Part shown: positions 1 through 8,379 of the stretch, piece after piece
Layout of the letters: every line of letters starts with the position of its first letter
Position numbering within the stretch: the first letter of the stretch is position 1
Assembly (NCBI RefSeq): GCF_027924405.1
Contig: NZ_AP026978.1
Coordinates: forward strand, 1 to 64,000
Direction: 5' to 3'
Length of the DNA stretch: 64,000 nt
From: Nocardia sputorum
GTDB taxonomy: Bacteria > Actinomycetota > Actinomycetes > Mycobacteriales > Mycobacteriaceae
The notes under the pieces: model-generated
What the model saw: only the letters and a program-made list of their open reading frames with translations
What the model was told of the DNA's origin: nothing
The model's database searches: none
Position numbers and translations under genes: made by a program

Positions 1-179
1 TTCCAGTCCAGCACCTGGGTGAACGGTTCGTGCCAGTGCAACCGCCCGGCCTGTTCGGCCCAGAACGCGTCACGATCGGCCGCCGCCCGCTCGTAGAGCG
101 CGGCGTCGGCGTTCGCCTGCGCGGCGAACTCCGCGGTCGGTGGGTACGAGTCCCTGTGGTCGGCGCTGGTTTCAGTCAT
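1..179 (-). CDS. acs: Acetyl-coenzyme A synthetase, N-terminal fragment (runs off the left edge)
   Basis: Only the first 59 codons are present. They read from the ATG at 179 toward the left edge. The peptide carries the typical start of AMP-forming acetyl-CoA synthetases, with a Tyr-Pro-Pro segment, a helix ending in DAFWAEQAG and the LHWHEPFTQVLDW stretch. The enzyme activates acetate to acetyl-CoA through acetyl-AMP in the cytoplasm. A GGAAAGAAGAG ribosome binding site lies just upstream on the minus strand. The gene is divergent from the peptide importer, as acs (Rv3667) and dppA are in M. tuberculosis. The catalytic motifs lie outside the window, so the call rests on the N-terminus and gene order. 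Confidence 0.85.
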   Translation of the reverse strand, partial: MTETSADHRDSYPPTAEFAAQANADAALYERAAADRDAFWAEQAGRLHWHEPFTQVLDW

Positions 180-442
180 CTCGTCTCTTCTTTCCACGTA
201 GCCTGAGCGCACGATTCGACGCAGCCAAGCTCGACAGTAATCAACTGTGACCCACGCCGCGTGCGGTGTCCCGAGCGGGTTCCGCGGGCGGCGCACCGCC
301 GGGCGCCGGCCCGGACCGGCGCCGTCGTCCCCGCCGTGGCGGAAGCAATGTTCCGGCCGGACGCGCATTTGCGCACGAAAGTTGGGGTGTTTCGGCGATG
401 TTGCCGGATCGGTAACAAGTGCGACGAACTCGGATCAATCAG

Positions 443-471
443 GTGACAGTGCCCGCCCCGGTGGCTACTCT
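443..471 (+). promoter_or_regulatory. Probable promoter of the dpp operon
   Basis: GTGACA (443-448), a 17-nt spacer and TACTCT (466-471) form a good sigma-A-type promoter. Transcription would start near 478 and leave a leader of about 85 nt before dppA. The rest of the 383-nt gap between acs and dppA holds the acs ribosome binding site and GC-rich inverted repeats near 290-330; no further gene is visible there. Confidence 0.55.
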
Positions 472-562
472 GCCAACCACACAGGGGGATCGTGTCGGCA
501 TGCGCTGATGGATCTCGCGCGGGTGCCGGTCGGCTCCCCCCTTCTCGCACCGGGAGGACGCG

Positions 563-2170
563 TTGAAATTCCACAGAGCGATGGCGCTGACCGCGGCGGT
601 CGTACTCGCCACGAGCCTCGGGCTGTCCGCATGTTCCTCGGGCGACGGCGCCGATGCCGACCTCGTCACCGTCAACGGCGGCGAACCGCAGAACCCGTTG
701 GTGCCCACCAACACCAACGAGAACATGGGCGGACGCGTGGTCGACCGGCTGTTCGCGGGCTTGAAGTACTACGATTCGAGCGGTCGGGCCCACGACGAGA
801 TGGCGGAGTCGATCCAGACGACGGATCGGAAGAACTACCGGGTGACAATCAAGCCCGGCTGGAAGTTCACCGACGGCACCCCGGTGACGGCGAAGTCGTT
901 CGTCGACGCGTGGAACTACGGCGCGCTCGGCACCAACGCGCAGTTGCAGAGCTATGTGTTCGGTCCCATCGTCGGTTTCGACGAGGTATCCGCGGAAAAG
1001 CCGGCGACACAGACGATGTCGGGTCTGAAGGTGATCGATGACCGCACTTTCACCATCGAATTGAAGGCGCCGTCGATCGACTTCGAGACCGAACTCGGGT
1101 ACGCGCCGTTCTATCCGTTGCCGGAGGCCGCGTTCAAGGACATGAAAGCGTTCGGGGAGAACCCGATCGGCAACGGCCCCTACAAGTTCGCCCGGACCGG
1201 GGCGTGGGAGCACAACGTCAAGATCGACCTGGCGCCCAACCCGGACTACCCCGGCGGCCGCCCCGCGAAGAACAAAGGACTGCGGTTCGTGATGTACCAG
1301 TCCTTCGACACCGCCTACGCCGACCTGCAGGCGGGCAATCTGGACGCGCTCGACACCGTGCCCGACAGCGCGCTCAGCTCCTATCAGCAGGATCTCGGCG
1401 ACCGCGCGATCACCAAGCCGACGGCCCAGAACCAGCACATCGGCATCCAGTCCAACGTCGCGCACTTCGCCGGTGGAGAAGGGCTGCTGCGCCGCCGCGC
1501 GATCTCCATGGCGATCAACCGGGAACAGATCGCGCAGAACATCTTCCACGGCACGCGGATCCCGGCGCGCGACTTCACCGCCAGCACGTTGCCCGGCTTC
1601 GACCCGAACCTGCCCGGCTCGGAGGTGCTGAAGTACAACCCCGACGAGGCCAAGAAGGTGTGGGCGCAGGCCGACGCGATATCGCCGTGGTCGGGCCGCT
1701 ACGAGATCGCCTACAACTCCGACGGCGGCCACCAGGCCTGGGTGGAAGCGGTGGCCAACAGCGTCAAGAACACCCTCGGCATCGATGCCGTCGGCGCGCC
1801 GTACCCGACGTTCAAGAACATTCGCGACGAGGTGAACGCGCGCACGATCAACAAGGCGTTCCGCTACGGCTGGCAGGGTGACTACCCGACCATGCTGCAG
1901 TTCCTCACCTCGCAGTACTACAGCTACTCCGACACCAACAACGTCGACTACAAGAACCCCGAATTCGACCGCCTGCTCGACGCCGCTTTGGCCGCACCGT
2001 CCCAGGAAGAGTCCTACAAGATCGTCGCGCAGGCGCAGGCGCTGCTGATCAAGGACCTGGCCGATATTCCCGTGTTCGACTATGTGGCCGCCGCGGGCCG
2101 CTCCGACCGGGTGCACAAGGCCGAACTCGCCTGGAACGGTCTGTTCGATTTCGAGAACATCGAGAAGTAG
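563..2170 (+). CDS. dppA: Peptide ABC transporter substrate-binding lipoprotein (SBP family 5)
   Basis: The 535-residue protein starts at TTG 563, five bases after a GGAGG. It has a lipoprotein signal peptide with lipobox LSAC, so Cys24 should be lipidated and the protein anchored outside the membrane. The rest is a cluster-C extracellular solute-binding domain, with the usual blocks NGGEPQNPL near the mature N-terminus, GNGPYKF in the middle and the long C-terminal lobe. It would deliver oligopeptides to the DppBC permease. In M. tuberculosis the homologous DppABCD system has been linked to peptide and haem uptake; the substrate here cannot be read from sequence. It is the first gene of a four-gene operon. 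Confidence 0.93.
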   Translation: MKFHRAMALTAAVVLATSLGLSACSSGDGADADLVTVNGGEPQNPLVPTNTNENMGGRVVDRLFAGLKYYDSSGRAHDEMAESIQTTDRKNYRVTIKPGWKFTDGTPVTAKSFVDAWNYGALGTNAQLQSYVFGPIVGFDEVSAEKPATQTMSGLKVIDDRTFTIELKAPSIDFETELGYAPFYPLPEAAFKDMKAFGENPIGNGPYKFARTGAWEHNVKIDLAPNPDYPGGRPAKNKGLRFVMYQSFDTAYADLQAGNLDALDTVPDSALSSYQQDLGDRAITKPTAQNQHIGIQSNVAHFAGGEGLLRRRAISMAINREQIAQNIFHGTRIPARDFTASTLPGFDPNLPGSEVLKYNPDEAKKVWAQADAISPWSGRYEIAYNSDGGHQAWVEAVANSVKNTLGIDAVGAPYPTFKNIRDEVNARTINKAFRYGWQGDYPTMLQFLTSQYYSYSDTNNVDYKNPEFDRLLDAALAAPSQEESYKIVAQAQALLIKDLADIPVFDYVAAAGRSDRVHKAELAWNGLFDFENIEK

Positions 2171-2223
2171 CCGCCAGCCGCCGGGGCCCGAGGGGCGCCT
2201 GGCGGCGCTACCCAGGAGGCGAA

Positions 2224-3150
2224 ATGGCCTGGTATGTCGTGCGGCGTCTGCTTCAGATGATCCCGGTTTTCCTCGGTGCGACGCTGCTCATCTATGCCCT
2301 GGTATTCCTCGTCCCGGGCGACCCGATCCACGCCCTGGCCGGTGACAAACCGATGACGCCCGCGGTGGAAGCGCAGCTGCGGGCGCGCTACCACCTCGAT
2401 GAGCCGTTCCTCGTGCAGTACCTGCTGTACCTGAAGGGCATCGTGACGCTGGACTTCGGCACCGCCTTCTCCGGCAGGCCGGTGCGGGACGAACTGGCCC
2501 GCGCGTTTCCGATCACGATCAAATTGGCGTTCATGGCGGTGCTGATCGAGTCGGTCTTCGGCGTGCTGTTCGGTTTGATCGCCGGGCTGCGCAAAGGCAG
2601 GCTGTTCGATTCGACGATGCTCGTGGTGAGCCTGGTCGTCATCGCGGTCCCGGTCTTCGTGGTGGGCTTCCTCGCGCAGTATCTGCTCGGGGTGAAGTGG
2701 GGAATCGCTCCGGTGACCGTCTCCGGGAAGGCGACGGTCGGCGAACTGCTGGTGCCCGCGATCGTCCTCGGCTCGCTCTCGTTCGCCTACGTCCTGCGGT
2801 TGACCCGTAATTCGGTGGCGGAGAACATGTCCGCCGACTACGTGCGCACCGCGACCGCCAAAGGGCTCGGCAGGCCGCGCGTGGTGACCGTGCACATCCT
2901 GCGCAACTCGATGATCCCGGTGGTCACCTTCCTCGGTGCCGACCTGGGCGCGCTGATGGGCGGCGCGATCGTCACGGAGGGCATCTTCAACATTCCCGGC
3001 GTGGGCGGCACGCTGTATCAGGCGATTACCAGGGGGGAACCGCCCACCGTGGTCTCGTTCGTCACGGTGCTGATCGTCATCTTCCTGCTCACCAACCTGA
3101 TCGTCGATCTGCTGTACGCCGCACTCGACCCGAGGATCCGCTATGCCTGA
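2224..3150 (+). CDS. dppB: Peptide ABC transporter permease DppB
   Basis: The 308-residue integral membrane protein starts at ATG 2224 behind an AGGAGG. It has an N-terminal transmembrane helix (LLQMIPVFLGATLLIYAL) and then the binding-protein-dependent permease domain with about five more helices. The EAA-type cytoplasmic loop that contacts the ATPase is visible around DYVRTATAKGLGRPRV. The C-terminus has the family ending DLLYAALDPRIRYA. It forms one half of the translocation channel with DppC, whose gene starts 8 bases before this one ends, so the two are translationally coupled. Confidence 0.95.
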   Translation: MAWYVVRRLLQMIPVFLGATLLIYALVFLVPGDPIHALAGDKPMTPAVEAQLRARYHLDEPFLVQYLLYLKGIVTLDFGTAFSGRPVRDELARAFPITIKLAFMAVLIESVFGVLFGLIAGLRKGRLFDSTMLVVSLVVIAVPVFVVGFLAQYLLGVKWGIAPVTVSGKATVGELLVPAIVLGSLSFAYVLRLTRNSVAENMSADYVRTATAKGLGRPRVVTVHILRNSMIPVVTFLGADLGALMGGAIVTEGIFNIPGVGGTLYQAITRGEPPTVVSFVTVLIVIFLLTNLIVDLLYAALDPRIRYA

Positions 3151-4096
3151 CCCCACCCAGGGCGCAGCGCGCCGCGGCCAGGAGCACTTCGTCGCACCGC
3201 CCGACGAGGTCGAGGTGCTGGCGACCGACGCCGTGCTGGACTCGGGCGCGCCTACCAGCATCTGGCGCGACGCGTGGCGGCAGCTGCGGCGCAACCCGAT
3301 CTTCATGGTCGCGGTGGTGCTGATCGTCTTCGTCCTGCTCGTGGTGATCTGGCCGGGACTGTTCACCGACCAGGATCCGCGGTACTGCAACGGCGACTTC
3401 AGCATGGATCCGCGCGGCGCGGGCCACCCCTTCGGCTTCGACAAGCAGGGGTGCGACATCTACGCGCGAACCGTCTACGGCGCGCGCGCCTCCGTCCTCG
3501 CCGGGATCGGCGCGACGCTTCTGTTCGTGCTGATCGGGGGGACGCTCGGGGCGCTCGCGGGGTTCTACGGTGGGCCGCTGGACTCGATCGTCTCCCGCGT
3601 CGCCGAGATCTTCTACGCGATCCCGTTGATGCTGGCCGCCATCGTGATCATGCAACTGCTGGATGCCCGCACCATCTGGACCGTGATCGTCATCCTCGCC
3701 GCGTTCACCTGGCCGCAGGCGGCGCGGATCGCCCGCGGCGCCGTGATCCAAGCGAAGAACAGCGACTACGTCATGGCGGCGAAAGCGTTGGGCGTCTCCC
3801 GGATACAGACGCTCCTGCGTCACGTGCTGCCCAACGCGGCGGGCCCGCTGATCGTGGTGACGACGCTCTGGCTGGGCGTCTTCATCGTCACCGAGGCGAC
3901 GCTGTCCTACCTCGGCGTCGGGTTGCCGCGCACGGTGGTGTCCTGGGGCGCGGACATCGCCACCGGTCAGAAGGAGATCCGCACCTCGGCCATCCTGTTC
4001 TATCCGGCGACGGCGCTGGCGCTGACCGTGCTGAGCTTCATCATGCTGGGCGACGCCGTGCGGGACGCCCTCGATCCGAAGGCGAGGAAGCGATGA
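3143..4096 (+). CDS. dppC: Peptide ABC transporter permease DppC
   Basis: The 317-residue permease has the DppC layout. A hydrophilic N-terminal tail of about 50 residues leads to a first helix (IFMVAVVLIVFVLLVVIW), an extracellular segment with two Cys residues (YCNGDF and KQGCDIY) and the OppC-type core with the EAA loop near DYVMAAKALGVSRIQ. It pairs with DppB to form the channel. The gene overlaps dppB by 8 bases and dppD by 4 (ATGA), which indicates one tightly coupled operon. Confidence 0.95.
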   Translation: MPDPTQGAARRGQEHFVAPPDEVEVLATDAVLDSGAPTSIWRDAWRQLRRNPIFMVAVVLIVFVLLVVIWPGLFTDQDPRYCNGDFSMDPRGAGHPFGFDKQGCDIYARTVYGARASVLAGIGATLLFVLIGGTLGALAGFYGGPLDSIVSRVAEIFYAIPLMLAAIVIMQLLDARTIWTVIVILAAFTWPQAARIARGAVIQAKNSDYVMAAKALGVSRIQTLLRHVLPNAAGPLIVVTTLWLGVFIVTEATLSYLGVGLPRTVVSWGADIATGQKEIRTSAILFYPATALALTVLSFIMLGDAVRDALDPKARKR

Positions 4097-5784
4097 GCGA
4101 CGCCGACCGGCCGCTGCTGGAGATCACCGATCTGAACGTGAGTTTCACCGCCGACGGCAGGCCGGTGCCCGCGGTCCGGGACGTGAGCCTGTCGGTCTAT
4201 CCGGGGCAGACCGTGGCCATCGTCGGCGAATCCGGATCGGGAAAGTCGACCACGGCGCACGCCGTCATCGACTTGCTGCCGGGCACGGGCCGGATCACCT
4301 CCGGCTCCATCAGGTTCGACGGCAAGGAGCTCACGGCCGCCTCGAAACGCGAAATCGTCGCGGTCCGCGGCAGCGGCATCGGCTTGGTCCCGCAAGACCC
4401 GATGTCGAATCTGAATCCGGTGTGGAAGATCGGCTTTCAGATCCGGGAGACGTTGGAGGCCAACGGCATAGCGAAGGGCGCGGCAGCCGGGAGACGGGCC
4501 GTGGAGCTGCTCGAGGAAGCGGGCATGCCCGACGCCGAACGCCGGGTGAACCAGTATCCGCACGAGTTCTCCGGCGGCATGCGGCAGCGCGCGTTGATCG
4601 CGATCGGCTTGTCCTGCCGGCCGAAGCTGCTCATCGCCGACGAGCCGACTTCGGCGCTCGACGTGACGGTGCAGCGGCAGATCCTCGACCATCTCGAACG
4701 GCTGACCACCGAACTCGGCACCGCGGTGCTGCTGATCACCCACGACCTGGGCCTGGCCGCGGAGCGTGCCGAACACCTGGTGGTGATGTATCGCGGGCGC
4801 GTCGTCGAATCCGGGCCCGCATTGCGGTTGTTGCGCGATCCCCAGCACCTGTACACGAAGCGGTTGGTGAGCTCGGCGCCGTCGCTGGCCGCGCAGCGGC
4901 GGTCGGCGCGCCGGGCGGAGATCCGCGCGCAGGCCGTGCAGGTGGCCGAAGAGGTAGCGGCGGCCGACGCGGAACTCACGGCCGTTCCCGACGAGGTGCT
5001 GGTCGCCGAGCACCTGACGAAGACGTTCCGCATCCGCGAACGGGCGCCGTGGCGATCGACCGCGTTCGTCGCGGTGGACGACGTGTCGTTCCGGCTGCGG
5101 CGCGGGTCGACCACGGCGATCGTCGGCGAATCCGGCTCGGGTAAGACGACGGTGGCGCAGATGGTGCTCGGGCTGCTCGCACCCACCTCCGGCACGGTCA
5201 CCTTCGACGGCAAGGACGTGACCACCCTGGACCGCAAGGCCGCTTTCGCTTTCCGGCGCCGCGTTCAGCCGATCTTCCAGGACCCGTACGGCTCGCTCGA
5301 CCCGATGTACACGATCTACCGCACCATCGAGGAGCCGTTGCGCACCCATCGGATCGGTCCTCCCAAGGAACGGGAGGCGACCGTGCGGGAGCTGCTCGAC
5401 AAGGTCGCGCTGCCGGCCGGCGTGCTGCGGCGCTACCCGAACGAGCTGTCCGGGGGACAGCGGCAGCGCGTGGCGGTCGCGCGTGCGCTCGCGCTCCAGC
5501 CGGAGGTGGTGGTGTGCGACGAGGCGGTGTCCGCGCTCGACGTGCTCGTGCAGGCGCAGATCCTCCGGCTGCTCAACGAACTGCAAGCCGAGCTGGGGCT
5601 GGCGTATCTGTTCATCACCCACGATCTGGCCGTCGTCCGGCAGATCGCCGACGACGTGCTCGTCATGCAGCGCGGCAAGGTGGTCGAAGCGGCGACGACC
5701 GACGAGGTGTTCGACCATCCCCGGCAGGAGTACACGCGCAAGCTGCTCGACGCGATTCCGGGACGCGACCTGCTGGCCGGGTAG
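4093..5784 (+). CDS. dppD: Peptide ABC transporter ATPase, two fused nucleotide-binding domains
   Basis: The 563-residue protein starts at the ATG overlapping the dppC stop; the open frame further upstream is noise. Two complete ABC ATPase units are fused. The first has Walker A GESGSGKST, signature FSGGMRQRA and Walker B LLIADEP. The second has GESGSGKTT, LSGGQRQRV and VVVCDEA, where the usual Asp-Glu-Pro ends in Ala. Oligopeptide-type C-terminal extensions follow each domain. One polypeptide therefore supplies both ATP sites for DppBC, as in the mycobacterial DppD, instead of separate DppD and DppF subunits. Confidence 0.95.
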   Translation: MSDADRPLLEITDLNVSFTADGRPVPAVRDVSLSVYPGQTVAIVGESGSGKSTTAHAVIDLLPGTGRITSGSIRFDGKELTAASKREIVAVRGSGIGLVPQDPMSNLNPVWKIGFQIRETLEANGIAKGAAAGRRAVELLEEAGMPDAERRVNQYPHEFSGGMRQRALIAIGLSCRPKLLIADEPTSALDVTVQRQILDHLERLTTELGTAVLLITHDLGLAAERAEHLVVMYRGRVVESGPALRLLRDPQHLYTKRLVSSAPSLAAQRRSARRAEIRAQAVQVAEEVAAADAELTAVPDEVLVAEHLTKTFRIRERAPWRSTAFVAVDDVSFRLRRGSTTAIVGESGSGKTTVAQMVLGLLAPTSGTVTFDGKDVTTLDRKAAFAFRRRVQPIFQDPYGSLDPMYTIYRTIEEPLRTHRIGPPKEREATVRELLDKVALPAGVLRRYPNELSGGQRQRVAVARALALQPEVVVCDEAVSALDVLVQAQILRLLNELQAELGLAYLFITHDLAVVRQIADDVLVMQRGKVVEAATTDEVFDHPRQEYTRKLLDAIPGRDLLAG

Positions 5785-5823
5785 GCGGATCGGCCCACGC
5801 GGGCGCAAGTAGCCTCGTATGCC

Positions 5824-6570
5824 GTGACCGATCCGCTCCAGCCCCTCGTCGATCTCCCCGGTGTCCGGGACGCGGCCGACCGCGCCCGCGACGCGCTCGC
5901 CGCGGTGCATCGGCACAAAGCCAACCGGCGCGGGTGGCCGACCACGGCGGCAGAGGCCGCGGTCCGCGCGGCCCGGTCCTCGGCGGCCATCGACGGAGGC
6001 AGCACCGACATCCCCGCCGACGGGCGCGTGGCGGACCCGATCCTGGCCGGGGCGCTGCGCGTCGGTCAGGCATTGGACGGGGACGCGCTGCGGAATCTGG
6101 TCGGCACCTGGCAGCGCGCTCCGCTGCAGGCATTGGCACGGCTGCATCTGCTCGCCGCGGCCGATCTGGTGCCGCAGGAGGAATCGCTCGGCAGGCCGCG
6201 CTTCGACGCGGGTGTGGCGCAGCGGCTGGATCTGCTCGCGCAGACAGTGCTCGGTTCGCGCGCGCCCGCCCCGGTGCTCGCCGCCGTAGTACACGGCGAG
6301 CTACTGGCGCTGCGACCGTTCGGAACGGCCGACGGCGTGGTCGCTCGGGCGGCTTCCCGGCTGGTCGCGGTGTCCAGTGGGCTCGACCCACACAGCCTCG
6401 GCGTGCCGGAGGTCTTCTTGTTGCGCAGGCGCCAGGCGTACCTGGACGCGGCCGCAGGCTTCGGCACCGGGGATGCGGAGGCCGTGGGCGGATGGGTGAT
6501 CTTCTGCTGCGGGGCTTTCGAGGACGGTGCGCGCGAGGCCACGTCGATCGCCGACTCGGCGGCAGGATAA
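5824..6570 (+). CDS. Degenerate Fic-like protein (Rv3662c-type, function unknown)
   Basis: The 248-residue protein starts at GTG 5824. A TAGCCT box at 5810-5815 ends 8 nt before the start, suggesting leaderless transcription. The all-alpha sequence resembles Fic AMP-transferases. Residues 52-59 (SSAAIDGG) look like the Fic inhibitory motif, with Asp for the usual Glu. Residues 163-175 (LRPFGTADGVVAR) look like the catalytic loop HxFxxGNGRxxR, but the catalytic His is Leu, the GNGR core is lost and only the final Arg is kept. AMP transfer is therefore unlikely and the protein may be a binding or regulatory relic. Position between dppD and the HAD phosphatase matches Rv3662c. The Fic assignment is inferred from motif layout only. 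Confidence 0.7.
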   Translation: MTDPLQPLVDLPGVRDAADRARDALAAVHRHKANRRGWPTTAAEAAVRAARSSAAIDGGSTDIPADGRVADPILAGALRVGQALDGDALRNLVGTWQRAPLQALARLHLLAAADLVPQEESLGRPRFDAGVAQRLDLLAQTVLGSRAPAPVLAAVVHGELLALRPFGTADGVVARAASRLVAVSSGLDPHSLGVPEVFLLRRRQAYLDAAAGFGTGDAEAVGGWVIFCCGAFEDGAREATSIADSAAG

Positions 6571-6587
6571 CGCCCCGACACACCAAA

Positions 6588-6621
6588 GCGGGCGGCGTTG
6601 TCTGTCGACCTCACCGCCCGC
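6588..6621 (+). terminator. GC-rich hairpin after the Fic-like gene, possible terminator
   Basis: GCGGGCGG (6588-6595) pairs perfectly with CCGCCCGC (6614-6621) across an 18-nt loop, 18 nt after the stop codon. No T-run follows, so termination is plausible but not certain. A second inverted pair, CTAGCAC/GTGCTAG, lies just downstream (about 6621-6654). Confidence 0.4.
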
Positions 6622-7058
6622 TAGCACGGACTACCCGGTTACCAAGCGTGCTAGGTGGGTTGTGTTCTGCGGCCTCGGCGACAATCCGGACATCGGCCGG
6701 TTCATCCCCGCAACCTGTGCGAGGCCTTCGCCGTCGACTATCCGTATTTCGCAGGCCCACAACGCTTCTGCCCTTGTCGCGGCGCGCTCCGCGTGGGTGC
6801 CTGGTGTCCGTGCTGGGAAGGAGGGTCGGGAGACAACGCCTTCTCTTCCGGTGCTGCCTTGGCCTTCCGCCCTTCCGTAGTTACCTTTCTACACTGTGAC
6901 TGCACTCACATCAAGGGGTCGCAAGACATTGAATAATCGGCGATTTTCCCGGCGTTTCGTGGTTAAATGCCTGGTTCGCCGCCCTGTCCGCCGAGGCGGC
7001 GAAGCGCCCCGCAAGCATCTGGCGACCGGCCATGGCGAGGTGCTCCGGCGTCCGGTTC
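6622..7058. other. Intergenic region with no recognisable gene
   Basis: This gap separates the plus-strand Fic-like gene from the minus-strand HAD phosphatase. Short open frames exist on the plus strand (6655-6936) but have no ribosome binding site, no recognisable motif and poor third-position GC. A locally AT-rich patch lies at about 6885-6965. Nothing else is supported. Confidence 0.5.
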
Positions 7059-7868
7059 TCAACGTCTGCGGCGCAGCATCCGGTAGCTGATCGCACCGGC
7101 CAGTACCGCGCTCAAGCCGACCGCGGCCGTGGCCGCGAGCGTCGTCGAGGACGGCGCCTGGAAGCGCGCCCACAGCGAAACCGGGTTGGAGAAGGTCAGG
7201 ATGGGCCAGCCGCGCGCGGCGGCCTCGCGGCGCAGATTGCGATCCGGGTTCACCGCGGTGGGGTGCCCCACCGCACTCAGCAGCGGCAGGTCGGTGATCG
7301 AGTCGGAGTAGGCGTAGCAGCGCGACAGGTCGTAACCCTCGCTCGCGGCGAGCTTTTCCACGGCCGCGACCTTGCCCTCGCCGTAGCAGTAGAACTCCAC
7401 CTCGCCGGTGTACTTTCCGTCCGCCACGACCATTCGGGTGGACGCGGTGTGTGAGGCGCCGAGCGCTTCGGCGATCGGGCCCACGATCTCCTCGCCGGAG
7501 GCCGAGACGATCACCACGTCGTGGCCCCGGATCCGATGGTCGGCGATCAAGTCGGCCGCCTCCGCGTAGATCAGCGGATCGACCAGCTCGTGCAAGGTCT
7601 CGGCGACAATGGATTTCACCTGTTCGACGTCCCAGCCCGCGCACATGCTGGTCAGGTGGGCGCGCATCCGTTCCATCTGATCGTGGTCGGCGCCGGACAG
7701 CAGGAACAGGAAATGGGCGTAACTGCTCTCCAGGACGGCGCGGCGGTTCAACAGCCCTTGCGCGTAGAAGGGCTTGCTGAACACGTAGGTGCTCGACTTC
7801 GCGATCACGGTCTTGTCCAGATCGAAGAAGGCCGCGACGCGTGCACCGGTAGTGGCTGAGTGGTCCAC
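7059..7868 (-). CDS. HAD-superfamily subfamily IB hydrolase (SerB-like phosphatase)
   Basis: The 269-residue protein starts at GTG 7868. A TATCCT -10 box (7875-7880, minus strand) sits 6 nt before the GTG, so the transcript is probably leaderless; the long open frame upstream is not coding. HAD motif I is FFDLDKTVI with the nucleophile Asp, motif II is the Ser in VIVSASGEE, and motif III/IV is the Lys in EGKVAAV plus YSDSITDLPLL. The C-terminus ends in a hydrophobic helix and a basic RMLRRRR tail, suggesting membrane association. Relatives dephosphorylate small substrates such as phosphoserine or lysophospholipids; the substrate here is unknown. Synteny matches Rv3661. Confidence 0.9.
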   Translation of the reverse strand: MDHSATTGARVAAFFDLDKTVIAKSSTYVFSKPFYAQGLLNRRAVLESSYAHFLFLLSGADHDQMERMRAHLTSMCAGWDVEQVKSIVAETLHELVDPLIYAEAADLIADHRIRGHDVVIVSASGEEIVGPIAEALGASHTASTRMVVADGKYTGEVEFYCYGEGKVAAVEKLAASEGYDLSRCYAYSDSITDLPLLSAVGHPTAVNPDRNLRREAAARGWPILTFSNPVSLWARFQAPSSTTLAATAAVGLSAVLAGAISYRMLRRRR

Positions 7869-7879
7869 CCGACCAGGAT

Positions 7880-8260
7880 AGGCGGCGGTGCCGCCTCCGC
7901 ATCGTCCCGGCGTCCCGGCGGGGCTCTCCGCGGGCGGACGGATCCGCGGCGCCGCGCCTGTCGTGTGGCTTTCTTGCCTTCGATCGGCCGCAGGTGGGCG
8001 GCGGATGGACCGCCCCTGCGTCCCGTCGGCACGCGTGTCCCGAGCGGCGGCGTGGCTGCGGTCGGCGCGTCGGCGAAGTTTGCCCCGCAGACGCCGACGC
8101 CACGATGGCCACAAAGATGTCCGTCGCCAGACTTGCGTTCTGGGCGGGGCTTGGGTGTAGTATTGCTGGCACCTGGACATGGTCCAGGCGCGTTCAGCCC
8201 GACCCCCCGGGGCTGAACCCGACGGCCCCAGCCTCCTCCCCCCCCGGCTGGGGCCGTCCT
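7880..8260 (-). ncRNA. Candidate Ms1/MTS2823-type 6S-like RNA locus
   Basis: The 511-nt space between the HAD phosphatase and ssd has no convincing protein gene. In mycobacteria the same interval (Rv3661-Rv3660c) encodes the abundant stationary-phase RNA MTS2823/Ms1, about 300 nt, on the strand of the phosphatase gene. Here that is the minus strand. On that strand the segment from about 8258 downward is rich in strong stem-loops (8221-8258, 8192-8216, 8172-8188). The ends cannot be fixed: no clear minus-strand promoter is visible, and the coordinates are only the plausible envelope. The call rests on synteny plus secondary structure, not on sequence identity. Confidence 0.35.
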
Positions 8261-8266
8261 CTATTT
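8158..8266 (+). ncRNA. Possible short plus-strand RNA: three tandem hairpins ending in an intrinsic terminator
   Basis: A TAGTAT -10-like box (8158-8163) is followed by three perfect hairpins: CCTGGAC/GTCCAGG (8172-8188), TTCAGCCC/GGGCTGAA (8192-8216) and the 13-bp stem GACGGCCCCAGCC/GGCTGGGGCCGTC (8221-8233 with 8246-8258). The last is followed by CTCTATTTT. The T-rich tail exists only on the plus strand, so the final hairpin reads as a terminator there. The product would be a structured RNA of about 95 nt, antisense to the Ms1-type candidate. No close -35 box supports the promoter; the best match is TTGCGT with a 19-nt spacer. Confidence 0.35.
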
Positions 8267-8379
8267 TCAGGACAGTGCGGTAGGCCGACGGCCCTGGAGG
8301 TTGTCCACAGCCCGGGAGTTATCCCCATCCGGCATATCGCCCCTTCTTTCCCAGCCCGCGTTCGGCGACGCTGACCTGC

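Noticed and set aside
176..2116. Minus-strand 646-codon frame opposite dppA
   Set aside because: Arg/Val/Gly-rich shadow of dppA with no motif; the acs start and dppA promoter lie across its end.
3274..4092. Upstream extension of the dppD reading frame
   Set aside because: It overlaps the conserved dppC permease in another frame. The ATG at 4093, overlapping the dppC stop, is the natural start.
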